From assembly GCA_001577185.1 (NCBI GenBank), contig LSCM01000052.1, positions 1-7,543 of the forward strand: DNA of 7,543 nucleotides, read 5' to 3'. The translations under genes were made by a program, and so were the position numbers. This document shows positions 1 through 6,274 of the stretch, in pieces (position 1 is the stretch's first letter; each line of letters opens with the position of its first letter). The stretch comes from Cloacimonetes bacterium TCS62 (GTDB taxonomy: Bacteria; Cloacimonadota; Cloacimonadia; Cloacimonadales; TCS61). Under the pieces are notes generated by a model. The model was not told where the DNA came from. It saw nothing but the letters and a program-made list of their open reading frames with translations, and made no database searches.

Positions 1-66
1 CATTTTATAACCATGCATTGGTTCTTTTGTTAGAAAACCCAATACAACTAGATCTGTTTTAGACAT
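1..66 (-). CDS. PadR-like transcriptional regulator, N-terminal fragment (cut by window edge)
   Basis: Reading the minus strand from the ATG at 66-64 gives 22 codons that continue past the window edge: MSKTDLVVLGFL followed by TKEPMHGYKM. The order 'LG-hydrophobic-L, then x-x-x-PMHGY-x-(I/L/M)' is the hallmark of helix 1 and the start of helix 2 of the PadR winged-helix DNA-binding domain. A strong Shine-Dalgarno sequence (AGGAGG, 71-76 on the minus strand) sits four bases before the ATG and fixes the start. PadR proteins are usually ligand-responsive repressors of about 110-180 residues that control a nearby efflux or stress gene. Which gene this one controls cannot be told, because the rest lies outside the window. 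It is transcribed divergently from the glucosaminidase gene. The family call rests on 22 residues, but that stretch is very characteristic. Confidence 0.8.
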   Translation of the reverse strand, partial: MSKTDLVVLGFLTKEPMHGYKM

Positions 67-96
67 TTGACCTCCTAATCAAAATCAATATTTTAT

Positions 97-107
97 AGAG
101 TAACTCT
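97..107. promoter_or_regulatory. Short palindrome upstream of the PadR-like gene; possible operator
   Basis: AGAGT-A-ACTCT is a perfect 5-bp inverted repeat around one central base, about 30 bp upstream of the PadR-like start codon. PadR regulators commonly repress their own promoters by binding a dyad in this kind of position, so it is a candidate operator. The arms are short and do not match the better-known ATGT-N8-ACAT PadR box. Chance occurrence in AT-rich DNA is quite possible. Confidence 0.22.
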
Positions 108-201
108 TTTACTATTTATGACAACAAAATATTAATATCCTTCACATTATTTTATTTTTCATTATTCTACTTTCTACTACCAACAATTTTTTCTACCTTT
201 A

Positions 202-230
202 CTGTCAAGCATATTATTATAAAGTATAAT
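202..230 (+). promoter_or_regulatory. Possible sigma70-type promoter for the Bax-like gene
   Basis: CTGTCA (202-207) and a perfect TATAAT (225-230) are separated by 17 bp. The -35 element matches the consensus at four of six positions. Transcription would start near 237, giving a leader of about 150 nt before the ATG at 388. In such AT-rich DNA a TATAAT is easily found by chance, so this is only a candidate. Confidence 0.27.
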
Positions 231-387
231 AGCTATCAATTTAGAATCGCTTTTTTATACAATTAAGATTTTTGTTAATTGACTATGGTCTAGTAAGTTA
301 CATGCTTTAAGATAATCTTGTTCTTGACAGCATATTGATTTTTTTATTTTTGCATAATCAAATTAATCTTAAGAAAACGGAGTATAA

Positions 388-1173
388 ATGAATAATAATA
401 AATTAATTATATTTGTGATGATCTTCATAATATCAGCTTCTGCTATTGTCATGGAAATTACCGTCAAGCAGCAAGAAGTAGAAGATAGAGTAAAAGTCCC
501 AAAACAAAAAATAGTAACGTCATTGCCAGATTACTCAAAGTGCAATAGTCCAGAAGAGAAAGTAGAATTGTTCTTAAATTTTATAGAACCAATTATTGAA
601 TCTGAGAACAGTTATATACTTCGAGACAGAGCGAAACTATTAAAATTGATCGATAAGAAAAAATACTCAAAAACTGAAATTGATTGGTTAAGAAAAAAAG
701 CAGAATTTTATAAATTACGAAATTTTTCACATGAATCAAATAGAAATCTCAATGATTTAAAATCCCGCATGGATATAATTCCTAAACTCATGGTAATTTC
801 TCAAGCAGCTATAGAATCGGGTTACGGGACATCCGGTTTTGCTAGAAGAGGAAAAAATCTATTTGGAATGCGCACAACAACCAAAAGTAAAGGACTTAAA
901 CCAAAAGGATTATCCCCAAACACAAAAATTTATGTTAGAAATTATGATTCTTATAACGAATCTATAAAATATTATCTGCGAAACTTGAATACACATAGAG
1001 CTTATAGATTATTGAGAAAAACCCGGGCTGAATTGCGAAAAAGGGATAAACCTCTTGATGCCTATAAATTTGTTTATGGTTTAAAAAAATATTCTACTGA
1101 AGGTGATGTTTATGTCGCAAAAATAAAGAGAACCATAAAGAAACATGAAAAGATAATTACAGAAAATATATAG
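388..1173 (+). CDS. Bax-like membrane-anchored glucosaminidase (peptidoglycan hydrolase family)
   Basis: This 261-residue protein is predicted to cleave glycan strands of peptidoglycan (endo-beta-N-acetylglucosaminidase fold). Residues about 5-22 are a hydrophobic stretch after a short Asn/Lys start and look like a signal anchor, placing the enzyme on the outer face of the inner membrane. Residues 45-125 form a helical region. The glucosaminidase core begins at RMDIIPKLMVISQAAIESG (127-145), where Glu143 in AAIESGYGTS is the expected catalytic acid, followed by FARRGKNLFGMR (151-162). Length and the 'R-x-D-x-IP ... QAA-x-ESG-x-GTS-x-FA' layout fit the E. coli Bax group (274 residues) better than the longer Gram-positive autolysins. 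The start is supported by GGAG at 379-382, five bases before the ATG. The gene stands alone, ending at its own terminator. The family is well supported; the exact bond cut and the physiological role (growth, separation or recycling) are inferred. Confidence 0.85.
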   Translation: MNNNKLIIFVMIFIISASAIVMEITVKQQEVEDRVKVPKQKIVTSLPDYSKCNSPEEKVELFLNFIEPIIESENSYILRDRAKLLKLIDKKKYSKTEIDWLRKKAEFYKLRNFSHESNRNLNDLKSRMDIIPKLMVISQAAIESGYGTSGFARRGKNLFGMRTTTKSKGLKPKGLSPNTKIYVRNYDSYNESIKYYLRNLNTHRAYRLLRKTRAELRKRDKPLDAYKFVYGLKKYSTEGDVYVAKIKRTIKKHEKIITENI

Positions 1174-1199
1174 TCTTAGTTCTATTTTTCCGATACTTT

Positions 1200-1230
1200 A
1201 AGTCCTGCTCTGAATAGCAGGACTTTTTTA
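1200..1230 (+). terminator. Intrinsic (Rho-independent) terminator after the Bax-like gene
   Basis: A perfect GC-containing stem, AGTCCTGCT (1201-1209) and AGCAGGACT (1216-1224), encloses a 6-nt loop and can add an A-T pair (1200/1225). It is followed by a run of T residues. It lies 27 bp after the stop codon of the glucosaminidase gene. This is a textbook intrinsic terminator and separates that gene from the next operon. Confidence 0.92.
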
Positions 1231-1248
1231 TTTTTAAAAAATAATATC

Positions 1249-1277
1249 TGGACATTATAATGCAAAAAAAGTATAAA
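1249..1277 (+). promoter_or_regulatory. Sigma70-type promoter of the GHL10-phosphatase operon
   Basis: TGGACA (1249-1254) and TATAAA (1272-1277) are spaced by exactly 17 bp, and each matches the consensus at five of six positions. Transcription would start near 1284, leaving a leader of about 65 nt before the ATG at 1349. It sits just after the preceding terminator, which is the expected place. Confidence 0.55.
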
Positions 1278-1348
1278 ACTAAATCAATTGACTAAATTCT
1301 AAAAATTAACATTAAAATTTTGAAAATTTATTGTATGGATGGTGAGTT

Positions 1349-2305
1349 ATGAAGAAGTGGATATGGATGATCGGTAATAACTTTGATGATGATAAATATA
1401 AAAAATCGTTTGAAAAGTTAAAAAAATTAGGGATTTCACAAGTTCTTTTAAATAGTAATGAAGCTACCTTGGAAAATTTACTCCCAATTGCAACTCAGAT
1501 GGATATTAAAATCCATAGATGGCTGATCACATTACTTAAAAATGATAAAGAAATAATTTATAAACATCATGATTGGTTTACGATTAATAGGTTAGGCGAA
1601 TCATCTGCAGATAAACCACAATATGTAAATTACTATAAGTGGCTCTGTCCAAACAACCCAGAAGTTCAAGAATATATTCTGAAAAAAGTTGAAGCATTAA
1701 GTAGAATATCTGAAATAAGTGGAGTTCATCTAGATTATATTCGTTATTGTGATGTGATCCTGCCAAGAGGTATTCAACCTGATTATAATCTAATTCAAAC
1801 CGAAGAAAAAGCCCAATTTGATTATTGCTACTGTCCACATTGCCGAGAGAAATTCAAGAATTTAACTAATATTGATCCAGTAGATTCAACTGATCCATCC
1901 AAAAATAAAGAATGGTTACAATTTCGCTATAATAGTATTACGAAACTAGTTAATAAGATCGCTGTAATAGCACGTAGTAATAGTAAATTCATCTCAGCTG
2001 CGGTCTTCCCTACTCATATGCAGAAGAATGTAAGGCAGCAGTGGCACAGATGGGATGTTGATGCTGTTTTTCCAATGATGTATCACTCATTTTATAACGA
2101 AGATATTAACTGGATAGAAGCTGAAACTAAAAGAGGTGTTGAACTACTTGATAATACTGCTTTGTATAGTGGATTGTATATCCCTTCCATTAAACCTCAA
2201 AGTTTATCAAAAGCTGAAGAAAAAGCTAAAATAGGTGGTGCTGAAGGAGTTTCATATTTTAACTTTGATGCATTACAAAATTATAAAATTAAAATGTCGA
2301 GGTGA
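1349..2305 (+). CDS. GHL10-type (glycoside-hydrolase-like family 10) TIM-barrel protein, apparently cytosolic
   Basis: This 318-residue protein resembles glycosyl-hydrolase-like 10 proteins, the YngK type, thought to act on polysaccharide or glycan substrates. WLCPNNPEVQEYI (98-110) precedes the family signature GVHLDYIRY (125-133), in which Asp129 is the likely catalytic carboxylate. DVDAVFPMMYHS (236-247) corresponds to the 'VD-x-V-x-PM-x-Y' strand, and GVSYFNFDAL (300-309) to the last barrel strands. The insert CYCPHCREKF (160-169) adds closely spaced cysteines (160, 162, 165) that could bind metal. The protein begins directly with a barrel strand (KKWIWMIGNN) and has no signal peptide or lipobox, unlike many secreted relatives. 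GGTGAG (1341-1346) supports the start. It is the first gene of an operon with the phosphatase just downstream. The fold is fairly certain; substrate and activity are unknown, and some family members may not be hydrolases. Confidence 0.72.
   Translation: MKKWIWMIGNNFDDDKYKKSFEKLKKLGISQVLLNSNEATLENLLPIATQMDIKIHRWLITLLKNDKEIIYKHHDWFTINRLGESSADKPQYVNYYKWLCPNNPEVQEYILKKVEALSRISEISGVHLDYIRYCDVILPRGIQPDYNLIQTEEKAQFDYCYCPHCREKFKNLTNIDPVDSTDPSKNKEWLQFRYNSITKLVNKIAVIARSNSKFISAAVFPTHMQKNVRQQWHRWDVDAVFPMMYHSFYNEDINWIEAETKRGVELLDNTALYSGLYIPSIKPQSLSKAEEKAKIGGAEGVSYFNFDALQNYKIKMSR
2299..2305 (+). promoter_or_regulatory. Shine-Dalgarno site that decides the phosphatase start
   Basis: GAGGTGA overlaps the stop codon of the GHL10 gene and lies five bases before the GTG at 2311. 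An alternative in-frame GTG at 2302 lies inside this site and has no comparable Shine-Dalgarno sequence upstream. The overlap with the previous stop codon suggests translational coupling. Confidence 0.65.
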
Positions 2306-2310
2306 AAAAA

Positions 2311-3084
2311 GTGTTAAATTATATAACGGAATTAGCTTTAGATGCAGGTAAGATTATTCGTCATGCTTATAATAAAACAAAAACCGACATCCAATACAAA
2401 GGAAAGATAGACCTTGTTACAAATACAGATCTAGAATGTGAGAAACTATTGATATCCAAGATCAAAGAAGATTTTCCCCACGATACTATTTTGACTGAAG
2501 AAAGTAAGATTGTAAATAAAGGTGCTGAGCGTAAATGGATAATCGATCCTTTGGATGGAACAACCAACTTTTCACATCGTTTCCCATTTTGTGCTGTTTC
2601 CATTGGATTTGAAGAAAATGGTATTATGAAATACGGTGTAGTATATGCTCCAATTTTAAATGAACTTTTTAGTGCTGAACTTAAAAATGGAGCTTATCTA
2701 AATAATAAACAAATACAGATATCAGAAACGAGAAGTATCGCTAATGCTCTAGTCGCTACCGGATTCCCTTATGACCGTTGGGAAAATGGTGAATTCTATA
2801 TAAAAGAATTTCTTGCTTTTACAAAAAGATGTCAGGGTGTACGCAGAGCCGGAGCAGCAGCGATCGATCTATGCTATGTTGCAGCAGGTAGACTAGATGG
2901 TTTTTTTGAACGAAAACTCAAGCCTTGGGATATGGCAGCCGGAAGTCTAATTATCACAGAAGCTGGAGGAAAGATCTCAACTTTTCAAGGTTCTAATTGG
3001 AATTATTCTGATGAAACTATCTTAGCATCAAATAATAAGATCCATCAAAAAATGATCGATATATTGAAAACAGCACATGAATAA
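2311..3084 (+). CDS. Inositol-1-monophosphatase family phosphatase (SuhB-like)
   Basis: This 257-residue, Mg2+-dependent sugar/inositol phosphatase is about the family's usual length (E. coli SuhB has 267). Numbering from the GTG at 2311, the metal ligands lie in LTEES (61-65, Glu63/Glu64) and in motif A, IDPLDGTTNF (78-87, Asp79 and Asp82). Motif B, KPWDMAAG (204-211), supplies Asp207. The N-terminal helix LNYITELALDAGKII and the VTNTDLECE segment (36-44) are also typical. No signal peptide is seen, so it is cytosolic. Starting at an upstream GTG (2302) would add three residues, but the GAGGTGA site at 2299-2305 is ideally placed for 2311. The gene is coupled to the GHL10 gene, so both may act on one glycan or polyol pathway; that link is inference. 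The substrate is not defined by sequence: inositol-1-phosphate, other sugar phosphates or phosphonucleotides are all dephosphorylated by relatives. The family call is very secure. Confidence 0.93.
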   Translation: MLNYITELALDAGKIIRHAYNKTKTDIQYKGKIDLVTNTDLECEKLLISKIKEDFPHDTILTEESKIVNKGAERKWIIDPLDGTTNFSHRFPFCAVSIGFEENGIMKYGVVYAPILNELFSAELKNGAYLNNKQIQISETRSIANALVATGFPYDRWENGEFYIKEFLAFTKRCQGVRRAGAAAIDLCYVAAGRLDGFFERKLKPWDMAAGSLIITEAGGKISTFQGSNWNYSDETILASNNKIHQKMIDILKTAHE

Positions 3085-3114
3085 TGAGTGTAACTTAGTT
3101 GACTAAAAAACTAC

Positions 3115-5244
3115 TTAAATCCTCTTTTTGATGTGAATAATCAAGATAAAACTAATGGTTAACATTAAAATAAGTAGAGTATGCTTAAAACCAAAGAGAG
3201 GAAACAGAATTATACCAGATAACAAACCGCCAAATGTTGCTCCAATGCTATCCAAATAATAAAACCTACCAGAGCTGTTCAATTTTTCGGTATCAAACTT
3301 CCAAGAAAGTAAATTCGATAGGATCGCTCCTTCCAAACCTGCAAAAAGAATATTATAAATTAGATATGTAAAAGCTATTGGAGGTGTATAAAAATACATC
3401 AAGATAACTAAAATAAGGTTAAGAAAGAGCAGCAATTTCAAGCTGAATCTATACTTTCTCTGTAATGTAAAACCGATAATTAAACCTAGCATGAAGCTGC
3501 TTGAAAAAAATACGATCATAAAATAAACATAGCCAAAATTCATTTGAAAATAATTCAATAAAATCAACTCTAAGATAAAATTACAAAAACTAATACTAAA
3601 AATACTAAAATTGAGTTTAAATTTTTTTGGGAAAGAAAACAATTTAAAAAGCAGTCCGATAATTATAAAGACAAGTACAACGATGATGATTTTGATCGGA
3701 TAAGAGAGCTTTGAGAAAGAAAAAAGATCTAGATCCTGTATATCACTCCATATCTTCACCGAATAAAAATAAGCAACCGGATTTGAAATAGAATTTGGTT
3801 TCACATTTACTTCATTGATCCTCGAATGAAAGTTACTGATCTCAAGTTCATTACATTTCTCCCATATAGTTGTATAATTGAACCAAGTCTGCAGTTTCCC
3901 AAATGCTCTAGTAGTTAAGCTATCAACGTTATTCGTGATATGATCGTTATTACTTCCGATCAATAGATTTTTCAGACTCGGGATTACAACAAAATTCTTA
4001 TAATTATAGGCAAACGCATTAATAACTGAAGAATTCAAGGCAGCTATATCACTCGTCATGAAATTTGCACCGCTCTCCAATGTTAAGGCAAAAACGCTGT
4101 TCTTATTTTTAAGATTATCTTTTACATTTGTAAAAAATTCTGTAGTGTAAAACCTGTTTAAATTAAGAGTTGTAGGCATTGGAAGATCACAGAAAATTAA
4201 ATCATAATAACTATCAGATTCTCTGAGATAATGAATTGCATCACCTGTTATCTTATTGACTAAATCAAATTTCGGCATCGTCCTTAGGATGTTTTTTTCT
4301 AAAGAAATACAATCTATACTTTTAACTGAATCGCATTGTTTTATTATAGGTATAAAACCACTCAAAGCACCACCGATCAGCAGAATTTTTTGAGGATCTT
4401 TGTGTTGTAACATAACAAAATTTATTAACTGTTGGGCATATCTATCATTTTGAGAATTTGCAAGAAGACCACCATTCCAATAATAATTTTGCTGTTCATT
4501 TTCAAAAGTTACATCTAATCGTCCATATTGAGAATTTTTGCTGGAAGTTAGTTTTTCTTCTCCATACTTTTTTGCATATCTCTGCTGATAAAAACTCTGT
4601 GAAAATGGTAGACATATTAAGAAAAGTAACATTAAGAAAACATTTAGAGATCTTTTATTCACAAAATACAAAAATAAGAAAATCATACTACTTAGTAAAA
4701 ATATTATTTGAAAATGAGAGAAAAAAGAAAGTAGTATAATCAATAGTATTGATCCAATTATCATACCTATTGCTTCTAAAACATAACCTTTATGCACAGG
4801 ATCGCTCATTTTATTTAACTGCTTACATAATAAAGGAAACGACAAACCTAGCAGTAAACTTCCCGGTGTAATTACAATTATGGAAATCATTATGAGCAAA
4901 GGTATTGATATCAATTCACCCTGAATTACATTCATTTGGTTTATCAGTAATGGTATTAAATAGAATTGTGTGGGAAGAAGAATAGAAAACAAACTAAAAA
5001 CTGTAGTTACTTTCTTTATTGAGCTTTGTAATTTGTTACCCCACAGGCTACCCAGAGCTATGATAAGAAGCCAAAGTGATAAAAAAATCGAAAAGATGAT
5101 CTCATTGCCATTCACTCCTATCATTAGCTCACGCAATAAAATCGTTTGTGATATGATCGAAAATACACCAAGAACCGGAAATAGCAATTTTTTAATCGTT
5201 GTATTTTCCATAAATTTCATGGTTACAAAAAGAACATCTGCCAT
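3115..5244 (-). CDS. Membrane protein with central spermidine-synthase-like domain between two TM halves
   Basis: This 709-residue protein has three parts. Residues about 19-215 hold roughly seven transmembrane helices. Residues about 235-430 are a soluble Rossmann-type aminopropyltransferase/methyltransferase domain. Residues about 515-705 hold roughly seven more helices. In the core, KILLIGGALSG (286-296) is the glycine-rich nucleotide loop, Glu316 (SLE) the ribose-binding acid, and GDA (334-336) and YYDLIFCDLPMP (346-357) complete the SAM or decarboxylated-SAM site. LNRFYTTEFF (362-371) is typical of membrane-fused spermidine-synthase-like proteins. Asp353 is kept, but the second active-site Asp of true spermidine synthases (D-x-x-D-P) is Met356. 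Motifs GYVLEAIG (153-160) and YYLDSIG (662-668) repeat in the two membrane halves. The frame overlaps the upstream radical SAM gene by up to 53 bp; later starts at Met9 (5220) and Met12 (5211) are possible, and none has a clear Shine-Dalgarno site. The substrate is unknown, and polyamine synthesis itself is uncertain. Confidence 0.8.
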   Translation of the reverse strand: MADVLFVTMKFMENTTIKKLLFPVLGVFSIISQTILLRELMIGVNGNEIIFSIFLSLWLLIIALGSLWGNKLQSSIKKVTTVFSLFSILLPTQFYLIPLLINQMNVIQGELISIPLLIMISIIVITPGSLLLGLSFPLLCKQLNKMSDPVHKGYVLEAIGMIIGSILLIILLSFFSHFQIIFLLSSMIFLFLYFVNKRSLNVFLMLLFLICLPFSQSFYQQRYAKKYGEEKLTSSKNSQYGRLDVTFENEQQNYYWNGGLLANSQNDRYAQQLINFVMLQHKDPQKILLIGGALSGFIPIIKQCDSVKSIDCISLEKNILRTMPKFDLVNKITGDAIHYLRESDSYYDLIFCDLPMPTTLNLNRFYTTEFFTNVKDNLKNKNSVFALTLESGANFMTSDIAALNSSVINAFAYNYKNFVVIPSLKNLLIGSNNDHITNNVDSLTTRAFGKLQTWFNYTTIWEKCNELEISNFHSRINEVNVKPNSISNPVAYFYSVKIWSDIQDLDLFSFSKLSYPIKIIIVVLVFIIIGLLFKLFSFPKKFKLNFSIFSISFCNFILELILLNYFQMNFGYVYFMIVFFSSSFMLGLIIGFTLQRKYRFSLKLLLFLNLILVILMYFYTPPIAFTYLIYNILFAGLEGAILSNLLSWKFDTEKLNSSGRFYYLDSIGATFGGLLSGIILFPLFGFKHTLLILMLTISFILIIHIKKRI

Positions 5245-6274
5245 CTTTTATTCTTATTTTTTTTATGTAATATCCTTGCCGATCTATGAGCTTTTTACCG
5301 CAATACGGACAGAAAGTATCTTCTGCTATCTCCCCTACATTTCCGATATAAACGTAATGTAAACTCTCTCTTTTTGCAATTTCATAGGCTTTATGCAAAG
5401 TTTTCAGTGGAGTTGGAGATTTATTTTTTAATTTATAATTTGGGAAAAACCGTGAAAAATGAAGTGGAATATCTTTACTTGTATTTTCCCTGATCCAGCT
5501 GCACATAGAATGGATCAATTGAGGAGAATCATTAGCATTGGGAATTATCAGATTGGTTATTTCAAATATCATGTTATCCTGGGCAATTTTGATCGTATTG
5601 AGGACGGGTTGTAGTTCTCCTGTTGTATAAGTATGATAAAATTCATCTGAAAATCCTTTCAAATCTATATTGGCAGCATCAATGTATTTTATTAATTCTC
5701 GTAATGGTGTTTCATTAATGTAGCCGCAAGTTACCCAAACTGTATAAATCCCCTCCTCTTTAGCAAGTTTTGCAATATCGAACATATATTCATAAAATAC
5801 TGTAGGTTCAGTGTAAGTAAAAGCGATACTTTTACAATTATACTTTTTACATATTGCAATTATTTCTTCCGGGGTAGTATAATTTGTTTTAACTTCTGCT
5901 GGTGAACTCTGAGAGATAGTCCAATTCTGACAGAAATTACAACGTAAATTACAACCGACAGTAGCAATTGATAGTATCTTTGTACCTGGGAAAAAATGAT
6001 AGAGTGGTTTCTTTTCTATCGGATCTACATGTATGGAAACAGGATAACCATATACTACTGAATATAGTTTACCATCAATATTCTGGCGAACTCTACAATC
6101 ACCAAATGCATTTTCCTTTATTACACAATTGTTAGGACAAAGATCGCAGCGCACAAAATTATTTTTCAATTGAGTATAGAAGCTTGCTTCTCTTAAAACT
6201 TCCGCCTTTTTTCCTATACCTAATACAAAAATAAAAAAAATAATGAAAGCTACAATATAAATTAACTTCTTCAT
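5192..6274 (-). CDS. amrS: AmmeMemoRadiSam-type radical SAM enzyme (AmrS) with N-terminal membrane segment
   Basis: This 360-residue radical SAM enzyme belongs to the group associated with AMMECR1 and Memo proteins; the reaction is unknown. GCNLRCNFC (107-115, Cys108, Cys112, Cys115) is the CxxxCxxC motif that binds the SAM-cleaving 4Fe-4S cluster. Before it lies CDLCPNNC (43-50) with Cys60, typical of this subgroup and probably a metal site. SIAFTYTEPT (149-158), ANIDLKGFSD (201-210) and LHFSRFFPNY (271-280) are family landmarks. The C-terminus has CPYC (322-325) and CSFC (347-350), a zinc-ribbon-like pair. Residues 1-20 (MKKLIYIVAFIIFFIFVLGI) form a signal-peptide-like or anchoring helix, unexpected for an oxygen-sensitive, SAM-dependent enzyme. 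An in-frame TAA lies 12 bases before the ATG, so no upstream extension is possible. No Shine-Dalgarno site is present. It overlaps the downstream spermidine-synthase-like gene, so the two are very likely co-transcribed. Confidence 0.88.
   Translation of the reverse strand: MKKLIYIVAFIIFFIFVLGIGKKAEVLREASFYTQLKNNFVRCDLCPNNCVIKENAFGDCRVRQNIDGKLYSVVYGYPVSIHVDPIEKKPLYHFFPGTKILSIATVGCNLRCNFCQNWTISQSSPAEVKTNYTTPEEIIAICKKYNCKSIAFTYTEPTVFYEYMFDIAKLAKEEGIYTVWVTCGYINETPLRELIKYIDAANIDLKGFSDEFYHTYTTGELQPVLNTIKIAQDNMIFEITNLIIPNANDSPQLIHSMCSWIRENTSKDIPLHFSRFFPNYKLKNKSPTPLKTLHKAYEIAKRESLHYVYIGNVGEIAEDTFCPYCGKKLIDRQGYYIKKIRIKDGRCSFCNHEIYGKYND

Larger units (their letters stand above)
67..387. other. Divergent intergenic region between the PadR-like gene and the Bax-like gene
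   Basis: This is 321 bp of very AT-rich DNA with no convincing coding potential on either strand. It holds the PadR-like gene's Shine-Dalgarno site (71-76), an 11-bp palindrome at 97-107, a possible plus-strand promoter at 202-230, and an isolated TTGACA at 324-329. The Shine-Dalgarno site of the downstream gene is GGAG at 379-382. No RNA gene, repeat array or riboswitch was recognised by eye. Confidence 0.6.

Noticed and set aside
202..330. CTGTCAAG (202-209) and CTTGACAG (323-330) as an inverted repeat pair, each followed by or including GCATATT
   Set aside because: The 8-bp arms are 113 bp apart and resemble common -35-like sequence; no mobile element or attachment site is supported.
324..358. 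TTGACA (324-329) with CATAAT (353-358) as a promoter for the Bax-like gene
   Set aside because: The spacer is 23 bp, far longer than the usual 16-18, and no better -10 lies at the right distance. TGC before ATAAT is not a proper extended -10.
1335..1352. Five-codon mini-ORF (ATG 1335 to TGA 1352) overlapping the GHL10 start, as a leader peptide
   Set aside because: It has no Shine-Dalgarno site and no regulatory codon pattern; the overlap is most likely chance.
1584..1838. Minus-strand 84-codon frame inside the GHL10 gene
   Set aside because: It is antisense to a clear family member, has no recognisable motif and no sensible start region.
2367..2603. Minus-strand 78-codon frame inside the phosphatase gene
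   Set aside because: It lies opposite the conserved metal-binding motif A of the phosphatase, so the reverse frame is a shadow.
3085..3117. Dyad TTAGT-TG-ACTAA (3095-3106) as a bidirectional terminator between the converging operons
   Set aside because: The stem is short and AT-rich, and a T-run follows on neither strand in the required position; too weak to call.
4458..5362. Plus-strand frames at 4458-4739 and 4970-5362
   Set aside because: Both are antisense to the membrane protein and radical SAM genes, whose domains are clearly conserved; the frames show no family features.
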